Source: JAAYBT01 sp964404395
GTDB taxonomy: Bacteria; Bacillota; Clostridia; Acetivibrionales; DTU013
Length of the DNA: 9,403 nucleotides
Direction: 5' to 3'
Assembly: GCA_964404395.1 (NCBI GenBank)
Contig: CAYOKA010000086.1
Location: 1-9,403, forward strand
The position numbers and the translations under genes were made by a program. The notes beneath the pieces are model-generated. The model was not told where the DNA came from. It made no database searches and saw only the letters and a program-made list of their open reading frames with translations. This document shows positions 6,714-9,403 of the stretch, piece after piece; within the stretch, counting starts at the first letter, position 1, and each line of letters begins with the position of its first letter.

Positions 6714-6749
6714 AAAAAAGCAATGGGTTTGTATACTGCTTTACCATTG
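6714..6749 (-). terminator. Terminator- or attenuator-like hairpin between prfA and the ZIP gene
   Basis: On the minus strand CAATGG (6749-6744) pairs perfectly with CCATTG (6726-6721) around a 17-nt loop containing the palindrome GTATAC, followed by C and TTTTTT (6719-6714). This has the shape of an intrinsic terminator in the 75-bp prfA-ZIP gap. The stem is short and AT-rich and the loop is long, so termination would be partial at best. Its position before the ZIP binding site suggests that prfA and downstream genes may be expressed at different levels. Confidence 0.4.
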
Positions 6750-6777
6750 TATTCGGGGAGAGTGTGTTTTATTATTC

Positions 6778-7857
6778 TCATTCTTCTGCATGGGATGCGT
6801 TGGCCAGCTTTTCAGTCTGATCTGCCGTGGAAAGGGCATCTATGAGCTCGTCAAGATCGCCGTCCATTATTTCTTCTATTTTATATAGGGTTAAGCCGAT
6901 TCTATGATCCGATATACGTCCCTGGGGGAAATTATAGGTGCGTATACGCTCGCTCCGGTCACCTGTCCCAACCTGGTTTTTTCTAGCTGACGCGATTTCA
7001 GAGTGCTGCTGCTCCTGTGCCATATCATAGAGCCTGGAACGCAAAATTTTCATGGCCTTGTCCTTGTTCTTATGCTGTGAGCGCTGATCCTGACATGTAA
7101 CGACGATACCTGTTGGCTCATGGGTAATCCTGATGGCGGAGTCCGTCTTATTAACATGCTGGCCGCCTGCTCCCGATGCACGATAGGTGTCGATATGCAG
7201 ATCATTTGGGTTGATATCCACATCTACTTCGTCCACTTCCGGGAGAACAGCCACTGTAACAGTGGAGGTGTGAATTCTGCCGCTTGATTCGGTGGTGGGT
7301 ACTCGTTGCACCCTGTGCACGCCGCTTTCGTACTTCAGCCTGCTATATGCGCCCTGCGCCTCTATGTTAAATATAACTTCCTTGATTCCGCCTATTTCCG
7401 TATCGTTGATATCCAGTATTTCTGTCTTCCAGTGGTGCCGCTCCGCATAGCGAGAGTACATCCTGAATAAATCAGAGGCAAAAAGTGCAGCTTCTTCACC
7501 GCCCGCTCCACCCCTGATTTCCACGATAACGCTTCGGTTGTCGTTGGGATCCTTGGGGATCAGCAGCAATTTTATCTCTTCCTCTATTACTTCAAGCTTC
7601 TCCCGTGCTTGGTCATACTCCGACTGCACCAGCTCTTGAAAGTCTTTTTCCAATGTGCCTTCAAGAAGCTCTTTGGATTCGGTCACTTCTGATTTCACCT
7701 TTTTATATTCGCGATATTTTTCAACAATAATACCAAGCTCGGAAAACTCCTTCATAAGCCGGGGGTATTCTTCCTGATTACCGATAATCTGCGGGTCGCT
7801 TAAATTGAGGCTTAATTCCTCATATCTGTTTTCCGCAATTTCAAGCTTGTCAAACAT
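6778..7857 (-). CDS. prfA: Peptide chain release factor 1
   Basis: Cytosolic class I release factor that recognises UAA and UAG in the ribosomal A site and triggers peptidyl-tRNA hydrolysis. At 359 residues it is full length. The helical N-terminal domain is followed by GGAGGEEAALF (116-126), the codon-reading PxT tripeptide (PTT, 187-189, in HRVQRVPTTES), and the catalytic GGQ (231-233) in RASGAGGQHVNKTDSA. PxT rather than SPF identifies RF1 rather than RF2. Q233 is the expected methylation site of PrmC, but no prmC flanks the gene here, although it often does in Firmicutes. The ATG at 7857 follows GAGGTG with a 5-nt gap, and an extended -10 promoter lies just upstream, so prfA probably leads the nine-gene cluster. 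Confidence 0.98.
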   Translation of the reverse strand: MFDKLEIAENRYEELSLNLSDPQIIGNQEEYPRLMKEFSELGIIVEKYREYKKVKSEVTESKELLEGTLEKDFQELVQSEYDQAREKLEVIEEEIKLLLIPKDPNDNRSVIVEIRGGAGGEEAALFASDLFRMYSRYAERHHWKTEILDINDTEIGGIKEVIFNIEAQGAYSRLKYESGVHRVQRVPTTESSGRIHTSTVTVAVLPEVDEVDVDINPNDLHIDTYRASGAGGQHVNKTDSAIRITHEPTGIVVTCQDQRSQHKNKDKAMKILRSRLYDMAQEQQHSEIASARKNQVGTGDRSERIRTYNFPQGRISDHRIGLTLYKIEEIMDGDLDELIDALSTADQTEKLANASHAEE

Positions 7858-7894
7858 AAATGCACCTCATAACTGATATGAATATTCGCAAATG

Positions 7895-7903
7895 ATTATA
7901 GCA
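7895..7903 (-). promoter_or_regulatory. Extended -10 promoter for prfA and the downstream cluster
   Basis: On the minus strand TGCTATAAT (7903-7895) is a perfect extended -10 (TGnTATAAT). The best -35 at 17-bp spacing is poor (TGGATT), which extended -10 promoters tolerate. Transcription would start near 7888, giving a leader of about 30 nt that includes the GAGGTG site of prfA. Confidence 0.65.
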
Positions 7904-8020
7904 CAAGTGCCAGACAAAATCCACAGTTCATCGACCCGCGACGCTTGGTATAAGAGCAAGCCCCTAGACGGTAACTTCTGGACGCAGAGAGCTGGAAGAC
8001 AAAGTAAAAATTTATATTGA
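7904..8020. other. Spacer between divergent promoters, with inverted repeat and riboswitch-like fragment
   Basis: No gene is visible in this 117-bp stretch. It contains an inverted repeat GCTTG/CAAGC (7943-7947 and 7957-7961, 9-nt loop) placed between the two promoters, so it could be an operator. On the plus strand GAGCAAGCC (7954-7962), a GUAA-capped hairpin (7964-7981) and GGACGCAGAG (7980-7989) recall the core of c-di-GMP-I riboswitches, but important consensus bases differ. No plus-strand promoter upstream of it was found. Confidence 0.35.
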
Positions 8021-8099
8021 TTGATAGGAAAGGTTATGCTATGCTATATAATCAAAGTGCGGCACAGTAATGCCGCTATCGCTAAGCCAGACGGGACTT
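7958..8099 (+). repeat. Two copies of an imperfect AAGCC-AGACGG-ACTT motif
   Basis: Copy one (7958-7977) reads AAGCC, CCT, AGACGG, TA, ACTT; copy two (8084-8099) reads AAGCC, AGACGG, G, ACTT. They are 126 bp apart, one on each side of the plus-strand promoter, and both lie in hairpin-forming sequence. They could be protein-binding sites, related RNA elements, or chance. Confidence 0.35.
8021..8052 (+). promoter_or_regulatory. Promoter for the LTA-synthase-family gene
   Basis: TTGATA (8021-8026) and an extended -10 TGCTATATA (8042-8050) are separated by 18 bp; the overlapping TATAAT (8047-8052) is a perfect -10 hexamer at 20 bp. Either way transcription would start at about 8057-8060. The first leader hairpin begins at 8059, so the RNA would start almost directly with that structure. 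Confidence 0.6.
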
Positions 8100-8180
8100 A
8101 GTAGATATTTGCTTTAGACATAATACTTGATAGATCCGAGCCTAAACCCCATTTGTAACCTTGGGAATGGGTTTGGGTTT
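8059..8180 (+). promoter_or_regulatory. Structured 5' leader of the LTA-synthase-family gene (three predicted hairpins)
   Basis: Hairpin 1: GCGGCA (8059-8064) with TGCCGC (8071-8076), perfect 6-bp stem and 6-nt loop. Hairpin 2: TATC plus CTAAG (8077-8080, 8082-8086) with CTTAG plus GATA (8097-8101, 8104-8107). Hairpin 3: CCTAAACCCCATT (8141-8153) with AATGGGTTTGGG (8166-8177), about 12 pairs with one wobble and one bulged C. Hairpin 3 ends a few nt before the AGGAG site (8184-8188). No T-run follows it, so translational control or RNA stabilisation fits better than termination. I recognise no known riboswitch class. Confidence 0.45.
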
Positions 8181-8192
8181 ATGAGGAGATAG

Positions 8193-9403
8193 ATGATGCG
8201 CCGATTCCGAACTAACATACGTCCGCCGGCAGGCCACAGAAGACAAGGGCTGAAAACGGCCGGCGTTCTGCTGCTGCTGTCTGTGTATTTGGCATATGTC
8301 ATGGAAATGATCTACAGCCGCAGTTTTTACATCAACGTCAGTTGGGGATTTTTTCTATTCAGCGTTGCCGCCGCACTCATGCTGACGGCTCTTTTCCTGG
8401 CCGTGACGGGCAGGTTGGGTCTCGCCTATGTTTTTGCCTTTGTTGTGGCATTCGCCTTCTCCTGTGTGAGTTTCTTTAAGCTGGTGGCCCGGGGTGACCC
8501 GTTGTATCTGAGCGAATTGGTTGTGGCGCGTTGGATTATGGGCGTGGTGGACGGCAGCAACATCGTCGTCACAAGGTTCATCGTTATTTCCCTGCTATCG
8601 GCCTGCGCTATCGGCGCCGGGCTGTTTTTCCTAAAGCTATGCGTTGGCTGGCGAGGCAGGATCGTATCTCTGCTTGTGGCACTGGTGATTGCAGTTTGCA
8701 TCCTGTTCTGGCCGGGGATTTTCTCTGCTGCCGGAGGAGAACCCGGTGTCGTTGCAGCGTTTTTTCTCGGCCCTCCCCGCGACGATATCGAACCAGCAGT
8801 GATAGACCCCGCTGCCGAACTGGGCGAAGAGGACGAGCTCCCGATGGAAGTTAAGCAACCGGAAGTGCAGCCAAACGTTATCATGCTACTTTCGGAGTCT
8901 TTTTGGGATATTACCGAGCTTCCTCTATCGTTTACGGAGGATCCCATTCCAAACTTCAAGCGCCTCAGTAAAGAGAGTGTGCACGGGAATATCCTGTCTG
9001 TCACATACGGCGGCGGCACCTGCGATGTGGAGTTCGAGGCAATTACCGGCTATCTGATTCGCCTTATTGAGTCCCGGGACAAGGTATATCAATCGCTGGG
9101 TACTCTTTATCAAATATTGGGACAAAAGCAAGAGGAGACTCATACCATCGCGCACGTTTTTAAGGAGCTTGGCTATCACACAAGGGCGGTGCACACGCAC
9201 CAGCGGACATTTTTTAACCGGGATCAGGTGTATCCGCATTTTGGCTTTGATGCGTGGGTCGGGGTCGAGGACTTAATCGACCCTGTCTATGACGGGACCT
9301 ATGTGAGCGACGCGACGCTCACGGACGAGATCATTAAGGCGCTGGAAGAAGATGGGCCGCAGTTTGTGTTTGCTATCTCTATGGAGAATCACCAGCCGTA
9401 TAC
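8193..9403 (+). CDS. LTA-synthase-family membrane phosphotransferase (sulfatase fold), 3' end outside window
   Basis: The first 403 codons of an LtaS-like enzyme; no stop is reached. Five hydrophobic segments span about residues 22-172, with the family-like RGDPLYLSEL (100-109) between TM3 and TM4. An acidic linker (about 191-222) leads to the extracellular alkaline-phosphatase-fold domain. By analogy with S. aureus LtaS: NVIMLLSES with metal ligand E235, GGGTCDVEFE with nucleophile T276, H334 for His347, FNRD with R343 for Arg356, and MENHQPY with H400 for His416. The metal-binding DH pair would lie beyond the window. Such enzymes polymerise or attach glycerol phosphate from phosphatidylglycerol; the product cannot be assigned. 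AGGAG (8184-8188) is 4 nt from the ATG at 8193 and 7 nt from the ATG at 8196, so 8196 may be the true start. GC is high early: 39/60 at 8221-8280 and 36/60 at 8761-8820. Confidence 0.88.
   Translation, partial: MMRRFRTNIRPPAGHRRQGLKTAGVLLLLSVYLAYVMEMIYSRSFYINVSWGFFLFSVAAALMLTALFLAVTGRLGLAYVFAFVVAFAFSCVSFFKLVARGDPLYLSELVVARWIMGVVDGSNIVVTRFIVISLLSACAIGAGLFFLKLCVGWRGRIVSLLVALVIAVCILFWPGIFSAAGGEPGVVAAFFLGPPRDDIEPAVIDPAAELGEEDELPMEVKQPEVQPNVIMLLSESFWDITELPLSFTEDPIPNFKRLSKESVHGNILSVTYGGGTCDVEFEAITGYLIRLIESRDKVYQSLGTLYQILGQKQEETHTIAHVFKELGYHTRAVHTHQRTFFNRDQVYPHFGFDAWVGVEDLIDPVYDGTYVSDATLTDEIIKALEEDGPQFVFAISMENHQPY
9084..9125 (+). repeat. Seven-codon imperfect tandem repeat inside the LtaS-like gene
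   Basis: Two adjacent 21-bp units encode VYQSLGT (9084-9104, residues 298-304) and LYQILGQ (9105-9125, residues 305-311). They lie in the loop between the nucleophile threonine and the first active-site histidine, where homologues usually have a single YQQ-like segment. Confidence 0.55.

Noticed and set aside
6703..6747. Longer ZIP protein starting at the ATG at 6747
   Set aside because: No Shine-Dalgarno site upstream, a hydrophilic extension unlike ZIP N-termini, and overlap with a hairpin; the ATG at 6702 has GGAGGG at ideal spacing.
8070..8117. Fifteen-codon upstream reading frame in the leader of the LtaS-like gene
   Set aside because: No ribosome binding site and no recognisable regulatory codon run; its ATG lies inside hairpin 1.
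8426..9019. Long minus-strand open frame of 197 codons
   Set aside because: It is a shadow of the LtaS-like gene, which reads through the same DNA on the plus strand with clear family motifs, membrane segments and a ribosome binding site. The minus frame gives a low-complexity Ser/Thr/Pro-rich product.
9061..9095. Possible double frameshift in the LtaS-like gene, because a shifted frame reads LLSPGTRYIN, similar to the family's PxGS segment
   Set aside because: The main frame stays open throughout, keeps YQ-type residues in the right place, and the odd length is explained by the seven-codon tandem repeat. It could still be tested by resequencing.
1..9403. CRISPR array, tRNA, rRNA, insertion sequence, toxin-antitoxin or phage module
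   Set aside because: No regularly spaced repeats, cloverleaf, transposase motif or flanking inverted repeats were seen; nearly all the DNA is accounted for by conserved metabolic and envelope genes.

Overview
The window looks like a chromosomal segment of a Gram-positive, clostridial-type bacterium (Firmicutes, class Clostridia). The evidence is gene content and order, purine-rich Shine-Dalgarno sites before most genes, and moderate GC (27/60 and 28/60 in two hand-counted lines). I do not name a genus. Most of it is a conserved housekeeping cluster. The less ordinary parts are the divergent intergenic region at 7858-8192 and the envelope gene to its right.

Layout. (1) Positions 1-377, + strand: the 3' end of a rhomboid-like membrane protein with a cysteine/histidine-rich tail, cut by the window edge. 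It converges on the large minus-strand cluster, with only 23 bp between them. (2) Positions 7857 down to 401, minus strand: nine tightly packed genes, read in the order prfA (release factor 1), a ZIP-family metal transporter, a Sua5/YwlC threonylcarbamoyl-AMP synthase, a YwlE-type protein arginine phosphatase, rpiB, upp, a ComEB-type dCMP deaminase, a TagO/WecA-type glycosyl-1-phosphate transferase and a WecB/MnaA UDP-GlcNAc 2-epimerase. Gaps run from 75 bp down to a 4-bp overlap. The order recalls the Bacillus subtilis prfA-ywlC-ywlD-ywlE-ywlF-upp region, with a ZIP transporter where B. subtilis has the Mn exporter gene ywlD (mntP), and no prmC beside prfA. (3) Positions 7858-8192: a 335-bp divergent intergenic region with an extended -10 promoter for prfA, a separate plus-strand promoter, a leader with three predicted hairpins, and a short motif present in two copies. 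(4) Positions 8193-9403, + strand: the first 403 codons of an LTA-synthase-family membrane phosphotransferase that runs off the window. It has five membrane segments and most of the extracellular catalytic domain, and its 5' part is clearly GC-richer than the rest.

How the genes fit together: translation termination (prfA), tRNA modification (Sua5), pyrimidine salvage (upp, dCMP deaminase), pentose phosphate interconversion (rpiB) and protein quality control (YwlE) share one transcription unit with two cell-wall precursor genes. TagO and WecB are known to start the teichoic acid linkage unit (lipid-GlcNAc and UDP-ManNAc). The divergent LtaS-like gene adds a second anionic-polymer function. 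I found no CRISPR array, tRNA, rRNA, insertion sequence or phage gene.
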